A stretch of DNA of 64,000 nucleotides from Novosphingobium panipatense (GCF_002149965.1 NZ_MSQB01000005.1:62001-126000); one strand, 5' to 3'; positions 34,212-43,280 are shown, counted from the stretch's first letter. A program made the numbers and translations. The notes: generated by a model from the letters alone, not told the origin.

Positions 34212-34336
34212 CACCGCAGAGGTGTCGAAATTAGCCTGCTTACTTCGACATCGTCCGGCCCGCCCACCTCGCGCCACCGTGCTCGCAATCCGCCGCTTGT
34301 TCGAAGCGGCCGCCGCGAGATCACGGAGGTTCGATC

Positions 34337-34621
34337 ATGGCCGACACAGCCGCCCAAATACCGCCACGCTACCTGCGGACCCAGGAGGCTGCCCGCTTTC
34401 TCGGCCTTTCTGAGCGTACGCTCGAAAAGCACCGCACCTACGGAACGGGGCCAACCTACCGCAAGCTTGGCGGCCGGGTGGTCTATGGGTTGGATGACCT
34501 CCAGACTTGGGCCGACCGGGGCACGGTCACGTCAACGTCGGACCCTCGGGGCGGCATCGTCGCTCCCGCGAAGCGCGCCGCTTCCCCTGACGCCGGCGCT
34601 GGCGCGCGCGGCGTCCGCTGA
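34337..34621 (+). CDS. AlpA/excisionase-type helix-turn-helix protein
   Basis: A 94-residue protein with a winged-helix DNA-binding domain in residues 10-62: YLRTQEAARFLGLSERTLEKHRTYGTGP and YRKLGGRVVYGLDDLQTWAD. This MerR/AlpA-like form is used by excisionases and small regulators. It sits directly in front of repA (11 bases), so control of repA is likely. The tail is Ala/Pro-rich and unstructured. Confidence 0.82.
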   Translation: MADTAAQIPPRYLRTQEAARFLGLSERTLEKHRTYGTGPTYRKLGGRVVYGLDDLQTWADRGTVTSTSDPRGGIVAPAKRAASPDAGAGARGVR

Positions 34622-34632
34622 GCTGAAGGTCG

Positions 34633-35517
34633 ATGTTACCCGGACACCGACGGGGGGAACGCGCGCAGCTCGATCTGTTCCGGGCGCTGCCCGGCGATCT
34701 CGCCCCACGCGACGCTCAAGACCTGATGGCCTATCCGTTTTTCTCCCTAGCCAAGTCGAAGCGTCTGGCGCCGATCGACTTCAAGGCGGGATCGGTCAAG
34801 ATCCGCGTCGAAGCCGTGCCCGAGCACGGCATGGCGACCATCTGGGACGCAGATGTTCTCATCTGGGCTGCCTCACAGATCGTCGAGGCCCGGGACGTCG
34901 GCTTGCAGCCGTCGCGCCTCATGGCGACCACCCCCTATGAAATTCTCAACTTCATCGGCCGCGGCGTGTCGCTGCGCGACTACGACCGTCTGAAGGCCGC
35001 GCTCGACCGGCTTCAGTCGACCACGGTCGCGACCTCGATCCGGCAGCCGACCGAGCGGCGGATGCACCGGTTCTCATGGATTAACGAATGGAAGGAGCGC
35101 GCCGATCATCGGGGCCGGCCGCTCGGTCTCGAACTGATCCTACCTGACTGGTTCTACGCGGCCGTCCTCGATGATGCGCTCGTACTGACGATCGACCGCA
35201 ACTATTTTCGCCTGACCGGCGGGCTCGAACGCTGGCTCTATCGCCTGGTGCGCAAGCACGGCGGCAAGCAGGAGTTCGGCTGGAGCTTCGACTTCCCGCA
35301 TCTCCACGCAAAGTCCGGCAGCCTCTCGCCGCTCAAGCACTTCGCTTACGACCTGCGCGACATCGTCAAACGCCAGCCACTTCCCGGCTACCGGCTCACC
35401 ATCGAACAGTGCGTCGGCGCCCCCGAAATCCTGTCCTTCGTGCCGACCGATCCGGATGCCCTCGGCATCCCGCGCCGTCGTCGCCGGACCAAAGCTCACC
35501 CTGGGGATAAGCTGTGA
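34633..35517 (+). CDS. repA: RepA-type replication initiator
   Basis: A 294-residue initiator of the RepA (RPA) family. Recognisable parts are AQLDLFRALPGDLAPRDAQDLMAYPFFSLAKSKR (in two halves), GMATIWDADVLIWAASQI, ATTPYEILNFIGRG and LTGGLERWLYRLVRKHGG. It binds iterons to open an origin; three iterons lie right behind the gene. Its presence shows that the element can replicate outside the chromosome, as reported for Tn4371-type ICEs. Followed by parA on the same strand. Confidence 0.9.
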   Translation: MLPGHRRGERAQLDLFRALPGDLAPRDAQDLMAYPFFSLAKSKRLAPIDFKAGSVKIRVEAVPEHGMATIWDADVLIWAASQIVEARDVGLQPSRLMATTPYEILNFIGRGVSLRDYDRLKAALDRLQSTTVATSIRQPTERRMHRFSWINEWKERADHRGRPLGLELILPDWFYAAVLDDALVLTIDRNYFRLTGGLERWLYRLVRKHGGKQEFGWSFDFPHLHAKSGSLSPLKHFAYDLRDIVKRQPLPGYRLTIEQCVGAPEILSFVPTDPDALGIPRRRRRTKAHPGDKL

Positions 35518-35602
35518 ATCGTCTCGTGCTATCAGGGACCGGCACTATCGTGCCATCGAGGACCGGACTCTCGTGCTATCGGGGACCGGAATCGTCGATT
35601 CC
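35502..35602 (+). repeat. Iteron array, DnaA-box-like site and dyad: candidate oriV
   Basis: Three direct repeats of CGTGCYATCRRGGACCGG start at 35525, 35549 and 35572 (period 24 and 23). A TGGGGATAA at 35502-35510 is, on the reverse strand, a DnaA box with one mismatch. A perfect dyad GGAATCG-T-CGATTCC (35588-35602) follows the third repeat, and a second dyad AGATTCC-TAC-GGAATCT lies at 35648-35664 in AT-richer sequence. Position between repA and parA fits an iteron-type origin. Confidence 0.7.
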
Positions 35603-35647
35603 TCGCGCTGAATCAGCAGCTTGCGAGCCCCGTAACTTATCTAACCT

Positions 35648-35664
35648 AGATTCCTACGGAATCT
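35648..35664 (+). promoter_or_regulatory. Dyad upstream of parA
   Basis: AGATTCC-TAC-GGAATCT, two perfect 7-base arms, in an AT-richer patch 60 bases before parA. It shares the GGAATC core with the dyad after the iterons and may be a partition or repressor site. Confidence 0.45.
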
Positions 35665-35725
35665 TTCTAACGCGACCGCCATTTTCGGCCGCTGTGGACG
35701 AGTCCCCGATCGCCGGGAGACCGTC

Positions 35726-36364
35726 ATGATCGTCGCGCTGCTCAACCAGAAGGGCGGCGTCGGCAAGACGACACTGGCGTTGCATCTCGCCGGTGAATGG
35801 GCACGCCGTGGACGGCGCGTCACGCTGATCGACGCCGATCCGCAAGGCTCGGCGCTCGACTGGTCGCAGCAGCGCAGCCGGGAGGGGCTGGACCGGCTGT
35901 TCGGTGTCGTGGGCCTCGCCCGCGACACGCTCCACCGTGAAGCACCGGCGCTGGCGCGCGACGCCGACCATGTCGTCATCGACGGCCCGCCGCGCGTCGC
36001 CGGGCTGATGCGCTCGGCGCTGCTGGCCGCCGATCTCGTGCTCATCCCGGTGCAGCCGTCACCGCTCGATGGCTGGGCCTCCGCAGAGATGCTCTCGCTG
36101 CTCGGCGAGGCGCGCATCTATCGCCCGCACCTCACCGCCCGCTTCGTGCTGAACCGTTGCGCAGCTCGCACGGTCCTGGCGCGTGAGACGGCTGAGACGC
36201 TGGCGGATCACGACCCGCCCTTGCTCTCGACCACGATCGGCCAGCGCATCGTCTTCGCCGATGTCGTGCAGACCGGCCGGCTCGCCGCCGAGCAGGACGA
36301 GGATTGCCCTGGCGCGCGCGAGATCGCGGCGCTGGCTGCGGAAGTTGCGAGGATCGGCGTATGA
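35726..36364 (+). CDS. parA: ParA-family partition ATPase
   Basis: A 212-residue ATPase. Residues 1-20 contain the deviant Walker A LNQKGGVGKTTLALHLAG; VTLIDADPQGSALDW and HVVIDGPPRV follow. Its length and lack of an HTH fit the small ParA type of ICEs and plasmids. Such ATPases move the element DNA before cell division. The downstream 84-residue protein overlapping its stop (ATGA) would be the centromere-binding partner; the larger ParB-like protein is 15 kb away. Confidence 0.92.
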   Translation: MIVALLNQKGGVGKTTLALHLAGEWARRGRRVTLIDADPQGSALDWSQQRSREGLDRLFGVVGLARDTLHREAPALARDADHVVIDGPPRVAGLMRSALLAADLVLIPVQPSPLDGWASAEMLSLLGEARIYRPHLTARFVLNRCAARTVLARETAETLADHDPPLLSTTIGQRIVFADVVQTGRLAAEQDEDCPGAREIAALAAEVARIGV

Positions 36365-36615
36365 GCGGGCGGTCCCCGAAACGCAGCTTCGCGGCGCGTC
36401 CCGCCGATCCCGAAGACTGGATCAAGGCGCCCGATCGCCACGCCGCCCGCGGTCAGGCCGCCGAGGACTTCGCGGCCCGCCTGACGATAGACGTCACCGC
36501 CGACATGCGCGGCCGCATCAAGATTGCCGCCTTTCGGCGAGGCCAGACCGTCGCCGACATGCTGCGCGCGCTGTTCGAGCGCGAATTCCCGCCCCCGTCA
36601 GGAGAAGCACAATGA
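36361..36615 (+). CDS. Small ribbon-helix-helix-like partition partner
   Basis: An 84-residue protein starting at ATG 36361 in the stop of parA. The C-terminal part FAARLTIDVTADMRGRIKIAAFRRGQTVADMLRALFERE has the strand-helix-helix plan of ribbon-helix-helix DNA-binding proteins. Position after parA suggests the ParB-type partner; this is an inference. It overlaps the next gene as ATGA. Confidence 0.7.
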   Translation: MSGRSPKRSFAARPADPEDWIKAPDRHAARGQAAEDFAARLTIDVTADMRGRIKIAAFRRGQTVADMLRALFEREFPPPSGEAQ

Positions 36616-37133
36616 CCGGGCTTGTCGCCGCGCCAGAACACGTCGGCCGTGCTGCCGCCGTGCTGCCGCCCGAAGCGTTCACCCAGGTCGAACTCGTCTG
36701 GATCGAGAAGCAGACGGAGCACTGGGTTCGCTTCGGCCGCGAGCGGCGCGAGCAGATCCTCGACCGCCGCCGTCGCATCCTCTTCTTCCCTCCCGGCAGC
36801 GTCTTCGCGCTCGTGCGCTGGGCAGCGAACGAGCATGGCACCGTTCTCTCGCGGCTCGACATCCTGCGCACGGTTGAACGCGGCGCAGCGTGCCAGACCG
36901 TTCCGACGGTCACGCCCGGCGCAGAGGTTCTGCTGCACGTCGATGGCTGGCCGAAGGTTGAGCGCGTGCTCCAGCTTATCGACGCCATCGAGGCGCGAGG
37001 CATCGATCCGATCGAGGTTTCGCCCGACCATTGGCGTCACGTCCACAATCGGATGACCGTGGGCGAAACGCCGCGCGCTTATGGTCTTCGGCAACATCGC
37101 GCCTTTCTCCTGCGCCGGGAGATCGGCGCATGA
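36612..37133 (+). CDS. DUF2840 family protein
   Basis: A 173-residue protein from ATG 36612. Typical features are ELVWIEKQTEHWVRFG, RRRRILFFPPGSVFALVRWAANEHGTVLSRLDILR (in two halves), HVDGWPKVERVLQLIDAIEA and PDHWRHVHNRM. This is DUF2840, a standard gene between parA and the S26 peptidase in Tn4371-like elements. Function unknown. It overlaps both neighbours by 4 bases. Confidence 0.85.
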   Translation: MTGLVAAPEHVGRAAAVLPPEAFTQVELVWIEKQTEHWVRFGRERREQILDRRRRILFFPPGSVFALVRWAANEHGTVLSRLDILRTVERGAACQTVPTVTPGAEVLLHVDGWPKVERVLQLIDAIEARGIDPIEVSPDHWRHVHNRMTVGETPRAYGLRQHRAFLLRREIGA

Positions 37134-37675
37134 CCCGGCTCTCCTATGCGATCGTCACGACAATGGCCGTGTCGCTTCTTGGCGTCGCTTCGATCGCTTC
37201 GTTCGCGCCGCGCCTGATCTGGAACGCGTCCGCCAGTACGCCGGTCGGCTTCTACACGATCGGCGAACCCGGGCCGGTCGCCGTGACCGATCTGGTCGCG
37301 GTGGATGCTCCTGAACCACTCGCCACCTTCCTGTCGGATGGCGGCTACCTGCCGCGCGGCGTGCCGCTCTTGAAGCGCGTCGCCGCGCTCCCGGGACAGC
37401 GGGTCTGTCGCACCGGGCTCGCCATCACCGTCGACGGCGCGCCGATGGGCGACGCCCTCGCTCGCGATCGTCGCGGCCGTCCGCTCCCGATCTGGCAGGG
37501 CTGCCGATTGGTCGCGAACGGCGAGCTGTTCCTGATGAATTGGCAGGTCCGAGACAGCCTGGACGGACGCTATTTCGGCCCGCTTCCCGCCACCGCCGTG
37601 ATCGGCCGGGCCACCCCTCTCTACACCGACGAGGACGGCAATGGCCGCTTCGTCTGGCGTGCGCCGACGCGGTGA
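37130..37675 (+). CDS. traF: S26-family signal peptidase, TraF-like
   Basis: A 181-residue peptidase with an N-terminal membrane anchor (residues 5-28). The catalytic Ser is in ASTPVGFY (S36) and the general-base Lys is in LLKRVAALPGQ (about 82). TraF-type peptidases process the pilin, here TrbC, into its mature (often cyclic) form. It overlaps DUF2840 by 4 bases, so it is in the transfer operon. Confidence 0.88.
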   Translation: MTRLSYAIVTTMAVSLLGVASIASFAPRLIWNASASTPVGFYTIGEPGPVAVTDLVAVDAPEPLATFLSDGGYLPRGVPLLKRVAALPGQRVCRTGLAITVDGAPMGDALARDRRGRPLPIWQGCRLVANGELFLMNWQVRDSLDGRYFGPLPATAVIGRATPLYTDEDGNGRFVWRAPTR

Positions 37676-37721
37676 CGGCGCGCCCATGACCCTGTCCACC
37701 GCAATCTGAAGGAGACGACCC

Positions 37722-38069
37722 ATGCCCGTGATCGGTCAATTCACGCGCGAGAATGATGGCTTCATCGGCCACCTGACGACGCTGTCCTTGCATCAGGACA
37801 TCATCATCGTCGCGGCCGAGCCGTCCGATGCCGAGAACGCGCCGGACTACCGTGTCCATGTGCTCGACACCATGAGCAACGAGACCGGCGCGGAGATCGG
37901 CGCGGGCTGGAAGCGCACCGGCGAGAAGGCCGGCGACTACGTCTCGCTGCAACTCGACGATCCGACCTTCGACCATCCGATCCGCGCCAATCTGTTCCAG
38001 TCGGCTGACGACAAGTCCGCCTGGGGTCTGCATTGGAATCGCCCGCCGAAGCGCGGCGAGCGGGACTGA
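37722..38069 (+). CDS. DUF736 family protein (second copy)
   Basis: A 115-residue paralogue of the protein at 32186, with IGQFTRENDGFIGHLTTL, AGWKRTGEKAGDYVSLQLDDPTF and IRANLFQ. The two copies are diverged, so this is not a recent duplication. AAGGAG precedes the ATG. It lies in the transfer operon 3 bases before the lytic transglycosylase. Confidence 0.88.
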   Translation: MPVIGQFTRENDGFIGHLTTLSLHQDIIIVAAEPSDAENAPDYRVHVLDTMSNETGAEIGAGWKRTGEKAGDYVSLQLDDPTFDHPIRANLFQSADDKSAWGLHWNRPPKRGERD

Positions 38070-38072
38070 ACG

Positions 38073-38834
38073 ATGCCCGCCCCGCGCTGCCAGCGTGCCG
38101 TCGGAGGGAGGATCGCCCTCCGACGTGCAGCCCTCCTTCTCCTTTCCGGCCTGATCCTCGCCGCACCGGGGGCAAGCCCGGCCAGTGCACAGGAGGCGCC
38201 GGCTGATCGGCCGTCGCGCAACGATCCCTACGGCGCTTTCATCGCCGAGGCAGCGCAAAGGTTCGGCGTTCCGGAAGCATGGATACGCGCCGTCATGCGC
38301 GTGGAAAGCGCAGGCGATGTGCGCGCCATCTCATCCGCCGGAGCAATGGGCCTGATGCAGGTCATGCCCGCCACCTGGGCCGAACTGCGCGTGCGCCATC
38401 GGCTCGGCGGCAATCCCTACGACCCACGCGACAACATTCTGGCAGGCGCTGCGTATCTGCGTGAGATGCACGACCGCTACGGTTCGCCCGGCTTCTTGGC
38501 GGCCTACAACGCCGGTCCGGGCCGCTACGAAGAGTATCTCGCCGGCCGCCCATTGCCGGCTGAAACGCGCGCCTATGTCGCCGCGCTTGCCCCCGTTGTC
38601 GGCGGTGGTGACCTCACCGGCCCCGTCGTTGTGGCGGCAGCCGATCCGCTGGCTTGGACGCGGGCGCCGCTCTTCGTCGTGCAGTCTGCTGGCAGCGGAC
38701 CTGCCGCGTCGGTGCAGTCTGAGAGCGCACCGGATGCCACGACGGCGTCCGCCCCGGAGCGCGATCACGGCCCGATGGCTTCGCGCACCGATAGCCTTTT
38801 CGTCGCGCGCAATGTCCCCGGTGGCCCGCGATGA
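38073..38834 (+). CDS. Lytic transglycosylase, VirB1/TrbN-like
   Basis: A 253-residue secreted muramidase. A signal peptide ends at PASAQ (about 38-42). The SLT domain has the catalytic Glu78 in MRVESAGD, then SSAGAMGLMQVMPATW and AAYNAGPGRYEEYLAG. It opens peptidoglycan for the transfer channel. It is followed by the non-coding stretch before the relaxase. An ATG overlapping its stop starts a further frame that I reject as a gene. Confidence 0.9.
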   Translation: MPAPRCQRAVGGRIALRRAALLLLSGLILAAPGASPASAQEAPADRPSRNDPYGAFIAEAAQRFGVPEAWIRAVMRVESAGDVRAISSAGAMGLMQVMPATWAELRVRHRLGGNPYDPRDNILAGAAYLREMHDRYGSPGFLAAYNAGPGRYEEYLAGRPLPAETRAYVAALAPVVGGGDLTGPVVVAAADPLAWTRAPLFVVQSAGSGPAASVQSESAPDATTASAPERDHGPMASRTDSLFVARNVPGGPR

Positions 38835-39078
38835 CCGCGTTCGCATCGGCTCGCACTGTGGCGTGTTCTGGCGGACGAAGGGCGGTCCGGAAAGGGGGAG
38901 CAGTCAGCACAACCGCACGATGGCGAGATAAAAGCCGGCGATGTGCGGCTCGGTGCGGTCGTGTGTTTTCAAGGACTTATAGCGCATTCGCGCGAGGTGC
39001 GCCTGATCGGCGCAGCCTGCGCATCCGCCATTTTGCCAAGGCTTTCCGCGCGTTCGCGCGATGTGCGGGGCCTTGGCC
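38835..39078 (+). other. Candidate origin of transfer in front of the relaxase
   Basis: A 244-base stretch without a supported gene. GCGATGTGCGG occurs at 38938-38948 and again at 39058-39068, with GCGAGGTGCG at 38992-39001; TTCGCGCGA(G/T)GTGCG occurs at 38987 and 39053. Repeats next to a relaxase gene suit relaxase binding sites. No nick motif that I can name is visible. Confidence 0.4.
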
Positions 39079-40818
39079 ATGAGCGGCGAGGACGATTTCC
39101 GTATCCGGCCTGGCCGCATCCGTTCGACCCGGGCGCAGCAGGCGCGGCCCTTCATCGCCCAGGCGCTCGCCGCCGCGCAGCGGGCCGGTGGACGCGTCTC
39201 GCGCTCCGGCCAGATCAGCAAGGGCAATCGCTCGCGGTTCGGACGCGGGCAGCGCGCGACGGTGCAGGCCAATCGGCTGCTCACGAGCCGATCGCGGAAC
39301 ACGGTCATCAAGACACGCGTCGTCCGTCATAGCGCGCGGGCCGCGCCGCTCGCAGCGCACCTCAGCTATCTCCGCCGCGAGGGCGTCACCCGGGATGGGG
39401 AGAAGGCGCGCCTGTTCGATCCCGAAACCGAGGACGCCGATCCGAAGGCCTTCGCCGGGCGCACCCAGGACGATCGACATCACTTCCGGTTCATCGTCTC
39501 GCCCGAGGACGCGACCGAGATGAGCGACCTCAAGACCTTCACGCGCGAGCTGATGGGCCAGATGGAGAAAGACCTCGGCACCAAGCTCGACTGGGTCGGC
39601 GTCGATCACTGGAACACCGACAATCCGCATGTCCACATCATCCTGCGTGGGCGCACTGATGACGGCCAGGACCTCGTCATCTCCCGCGACTACATCAAGG
39701 AGGGCATGCGCGCCCGCGCGCAGGATCTCGTCACCCAGGAGTTGGGACCGCGCACCGAGCAGGAGATCCGGCGCAACCTGGGGCGTCAGGTCGAGGCGGA
39801 ACGCTGGACCGATCTCGATCGCCAGATCGCCCGCGACAGCTATCGTACGGGCGTCGCCGACCTCGCCCCACATCCCGATCGGCAGCCCGACGAATTCCAC
39901 GCGCTGAAGGTCGGTCGGCTGCGCAAGCTGGAAACACTCGGCCTCGCCGATCAGCTCGGTCCCGGCCAGTGGGTCGTATCGGAGAATGCCGAGAAGACGC
40001 TGCGCGCGCTGGGCGAGCGCGGCGACATTATCAAGCGCATCCACCGCGGCCTGACCGAACGCGGCATCGAGCGCGGCGCCGCGAGCTATGTGCTCGCCGC
40101 CGAGAGCATTGACGATCCGGTCATCGGCCGGCTGGTCGACCGCGGCCTCGATGACGAGCTGAAGGGCACGGCCTATGCCGTGGTCGACGGCACCGACGGG
40201 CGCACCCACCACATCAAGCTGGCCGATCTCGACGCCGCCGGGGACAGCGCACCGGGTTCGATCGTCGAGCTGCGCAAGTTCGACAACGCGCAGGGCCGCC
40301 GGCGTGTCGCGCTCGCCGTTCGCTCGGATCTCGATATCGAGCGGCAGGTCCATGCGACCGGGGCCACCTGGCTCGACCGGCAGGCGATCGCCCGCGAGCC
40401 GGTAGCGCTCGGTGGCGGCGGCTTCGGCGCGGAGGTGCGTCAGGCGATGGACCGGCGCGCCGACCATCTGATCGCCCAGGGGCTTGCCGAGCGGCAGACG
40501 CGCGGCGTCAGCTTCTCGGAGGGGCTGATCGAAACCTTGCGCCAGCGCGAGGTCGAAGCGCTCGGCGAGAAGCTCGCGGCCGAGACCGGCCGGCCATTCA
40601 CCAAGGCCGGAACGGGCGAGTATGTGACAGGCACCTATCGGCAGCGCTTCGCGCTCGCCTCCGGCCGCTTCGCCATGATCGACGACGGCCTCGGCTTCCA
40701 GCTCGTGCCCTGGTCGCCCTCTCTCGAACGTCAGCTCGGCCAGCATGTCTCCGGCGTCTCGCGCGGCGGCGGCGGCGTCGACTGGAGCTTCGGCCGCAAT
40801 CGCGGCCTGGGCATGTAG
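39079..40818 (+). CDS. Relaxase, VirD2-type with DUF3363 (RlxS-like)
   Basis: A 579-residue enzyme starting at ATG 39079 (MSGEDDFRIRPGRIRST), the usual start of this family; an ATG at 39061 is also in frame. The metal-binding His triad is H177, H184 and H186 in DHWNTDNPHVHIIL. The relaxase should nick the origin of transfer and pilot the strand. The last 300 residues fit the DUF3363 region (LVDRGLDDELKGTAYAVVDG, FALASGRFAMIDDG). It lies 26 bases before the TraG gene. Confidence 0.9.
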   Translation: MSGEDDFRIRPGRIRSTRAQQARPFIAQALAAAQRAGGRVSRSGQISKGNRSRFGRGQRATVQANRLLTSRSRNTVIKTRVVRHSARAAPLAAHLSYLRREGVTRDGEKARLFDPETEDADPKAFAGRTQDDRHHFRFIVSPEDATEMSDLKTFTRELMGQMEKDLGTKLDWVGVDHWNTDNPHVHIILRGRTDDGQDLVISRDYIKEGMRARAQDLVTQELGPRTEQEIRRNLGRQVEAERWTDLDRQIARDSYRTGVADLAPHPDRQPDEFHALKVGRLRKLETLGLADQLGPGQWVVSENAEKTLRALGERGDIIKRIHRGLTERGIERGAASYVLAAESIDDPVIGRLVDRGLDDELKGTAYAVVDGTDGRTHHIKLADLDAAGDSAPGSIVELRKFDNAQGRRRVALAVRSDLDIERQVHATGATWLDRQAIAREPVALGGGGFGAEVRQAMDRRADHLIAQGLAERQTRGVSFSEGLIETLRQREVEALGEKLAAETGRPFTKAGTGEYVTGTYRQRFALASGRFAMIDDGLGFQLVPWSPSLERQLGQHVSGVSRGGGGVDWSFGRNRGLGM

Positions 40819-40844
40819 TCCAACCAAGAAAGGAGTGCCCCGCC

Positions 40845-42830
40845 ATGTCGGCGACGAAAATCCTCTGGGGTCAGATCCTCACCGTCTTCCTGATCGTGTT
40901 GATGACGACCTGGGGCGCGACACAATGGACGGCCTATCGTCTCGGCTTCCAGCCTCAGCTCGGACTGCCCTGGTTCGAACTGGCGGGCTGGCCGATCTAC
41001 TATCCGCCCGCCTTCTTCTGGTGGTGGTACTTCTACGACGCCTATGCGCCACCGATCTTCGTCGAAGGCGCCTACATCGCCGCGTCGGGCGGCTTCATCT
41101 CTATCGCCGTCGCGATCGGCATGTCGGTGTGGCGGGCACGCGAAGCGAAGAACGTCGAGACCTATGGCTCGGCCCGCTGGGCGCGCCCTGACGAAGTGAA
41201 GGCCGCGGGCCTGCTCGGTCCGGATGGCGTCGTGCTCGGCAAACACGAGCGCGACTATCTTCGGCATGATGGCCCCGAGCATGTGCTGTGCTTCGCGCCA
41301 ACGCGTTCCGGCAAGGGCGTGGGCCTGGTCGTGCCATCGCTGTTGACCTGGCCGGGCTCGGCGATCGTCCATGACATCAAGGGCGAGAACTGGACGCTCA
41401 CCGCCGGCTATCGCGCTCGGCATGGCCGCGTGCTGCTGTTCGATCCGACAAACGCGAAGTCGGCCGCCTACAATCCGTTGCTCGAGGTGAGACGCGGCGA
41501 GTGGGAAGTGCGCGACGTGCAGAACATCGCGGACATTCTGGTCGACCCGGAAGGCTCGCTCGAGAAGCGGAACCACTGGGAAAAGACGTCGCACGCGCTG
41601 CTGGTCGGCGCGATCCTACATGTCCTCTATGCCGAGGCCGACAAGACATTGGCAGGCGTCGCCGCCTTCCTATCCGATCCCAAGCGCCCGATCGAGTCGA
41701 CCCTCGCTGCGATGATGAAGACCGCCCATCTCGGCGAGGCCGGCCCGCATCCCGTCATCGCCAGCGCGGCGCGCGAGCTGCTCAACAAATCTGACAACGA
41801 GCGGTCCGGCGTGCTGTCGACCGCGATGTCATTCCTCGGTCTGTATCGCGATCCCATCGTGGCCGAGGTCACCCGCCGCTGCGACTGGCGCATCGCCGAC
41901 ATGGTCGGCGGCAAGCACCCGACCACGCTCTACCTCGTTGTGCCGCCGTCTGACATCAACCGCACCAAGCCGCTGATCCGCCTGATCCTCAACCAAGTCG
42001 GGCGACGGTTGACCGAGGACTTGCAGGCAAAGGGCAACCGACACCGCCTACTGCTCATGCTCGACGAGTTTCCGGCCCTCGGGCGCCTGGACTTCTTCGA
42101 GAGCGCGCTCGCCTTCATGGCGGGCTACGGGCTGAAGGCTTTCCTCATCGCCCAGTCGCTGAACCAGATTGAGAAGGCCTACGGCCCGAACAACTCGATC
42201 CTCGACAACTGCCATGTCCGGGTGAGCTTCGCGACCAATGACGAGCGGACCGCAAAACGCGTTTCGGACGCGCTCGGCACCGCCACCGAGATGAAGGCCA
42301 TGAAGAACTATGCCGGCCACCGCCTTTCGCCCTGGCTCGGCCACATGATGGTGTCGCGCTCGGAGACTGCCCGGCAACTGCTCACGCCGGGCGAGATCAT
42401 GCAGCTTCCGCCGTCCGACGAGATCGTCATGGTCGCCGGCATCCCACCGATCCGCGCTAAGAAGGCCCGCTACTACGAGGATCGGAGATTTCAGGAGCGC
42501 ATCCTCACGCCGCCCACACTCACCAAACCGACGAGCGCCAGGGTCGACGACTGGAGCGCACTCGCCATACCGGAACGCCCCGTGCTGAACACCGCCATCG
42601 TCGCGGACGACGTGGCCGACGATGATCCGACGGATTCCGAACGCCGACATCAGCCCGAACTGAGCCGCACCAAGACTGTGGAGCGAAAGCCGGTCACCGA
42701 AAACGAATTCGAGATCGATCCCCGCGATGACGTCGAGGAGGACGCTGCTCGGCTCAGCCGCATGACCCAGACCATGCGCCAGGTTGCCCGACAGGCTTCG
42801 CTCGATCCGGGCGATGGCATCGAGTTGTAG
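40845..42830 (+). CDS. traG: Type IV coupling protein, TraG/VirD4-like
   Basis: A 661-residue inner-membrane ATPase. Two or three hydrophobic segments lie in the first 95 residues. Walker A is FAPTRSGKGVGLVVPS (about 149-158), Walker B LLLMLDEFPALG (about 402), and a VirD4-type motif ADKTLAG-x-x-x-F lies between. It links the relaxase-DNA complex to the mating channel. Length and order match Tn4371-type elements. GGAG-type ribosome site at AAAGGAG, 9 bases before ATG. Confidence 0.93.
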   Translation: MSATKILWGQILTVFLIVLMTTWGATQWTAYRLGFQPQLGLPWFELAGWPIYYPPAFFWWWYFYDAYAPPIFVEGAYIAASGGFISIAVAIGMSVWRAREAKNVETYGSARWARPDEVKAAGLLGPDGVVLGKHERDYLRHDGPEHVLCFAPTRSGKGVGLVVPSLLTWPGSAIVHDIKGENWTLTAGYRARHGRVLLFDPTNAKSAAYNPLLEVRRGEWEVRDVQNIADILVDPEGSLEKRNHWEKTSHALLVGAILHVLYAEADKTLAGVAAFLSDPKRPIESTLAAMMKTAHLGEAGPHPVIASAARELLNKSDNERSGVLSTAMSFLGLYRDPIVAEVTRRCDWRIADMVGGKHPTTLYLVVPPSDINRTKPLIRLILNQVGRRLTEDLQAKGNRHRLLLMLDEFPALGRLDFFESALAFMAGYGLKAFLIAQSLNQIEKAYGPNNSILDNCHVRVSFATNDERTAKRVSDALGTATEMKAMKNYAGHRLSPWLGHMMVSRSETARQLLTPGEIMQLPPSDEIVMVAGIPPIRAKKARYYEDRRFQERILTPPTLTKPTSARVDDWSALAIPERPVLNTAIVADDVADDDPTDSERRHQPELSRTKTVERKPVTENEFEIDPRDDVEEDAARLSRMTQTMRQVARQASLDPGDGIEL

Positions 42831-42839
42831 GAGGTGCCA

Positions 42840-43262
42840 GTGAGCAAGCCGCCGAAGAAGCAGCGCCTGTCCGTCTATCTCGATCCGGACGTGATGAAAG
42901 CACTGGCGGCGCATGCAGCCCGACGCGATCTCTCGCTGTCGCTCGTAGCCGAGGCCGGCATCGCATCGTTCCTCTCGCCGGACGCGGCCGAACGACAGGA
43001 AGCGGCGACCACGAAGCGGCTCGATCAGCTCGACCGGCGTATGGCGCGCATGGAGCGCGACCTTGGCATATCGGTCGAGACGCTCGCCGTGTTCATCCGC
43101 TTCTGGCTGACGTCCAATCCGCCGCTCCCAGAGCCGGCACAGATTGCGGCGCGCGCCAAGGCGGCCGAGCGCTACGAAGCCTTCGTTACCGCGCTCGGCC
43201 GAAGACTCGCGCAGGGACCGAAGCTTAGGCAGGAGATTTCGGAAGACATCGGGCCAGATTAA
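42840..43262 (+). CDS. CopG/ribbon-helix-helix protein
   Basis: A 140-residue protein. I take GTG 42840 with AGGAGG 5 bases upstream; GTG 42834 overlaps that site. The first 50 residues (KKQRLSVYLDPDVMKALAAHAARRDLSLSLVAEAG) form a CopG-type DNA-binding domain, followed by a coiled-coil-like region with RLDQLDRRMARMERDL. In related elements it lies between traG and trbB and is thought to regulate the transfer genes. Here a cargo gene splits it from trbB. Confidence 0.78.
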   Translation: MSKPPKKQRLSVYLDPDVMKALAAHAARRDLSLSLVAEAGIASFLSPDAAERQEAATTKRLDQLDRRMARMERDLGISVETLAVFIRFWLTSNPPLPEPAQIAARAKAAERYEAFVTALGRRLAQGPKLRQEISEDIGPD

Positions 43263-43280
43263 ACCGCCTGAGCGTTCGTC

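Noticed and set aside
38831..39082. An 83-residue frame overlapping the transglycosylase stop
   Set aside because: Very rich in Arg, Ala and Cys, covers repeated non-coding sequence before the relaxase, and has no ribosome site; read as part of the candidate oriT.
38977..40827. A 616-residue reverse-strand frame opposite the relaxase
   Set aside because: The relaxase has its His triad and family features; the reverse frame has none and is a composition shadow.
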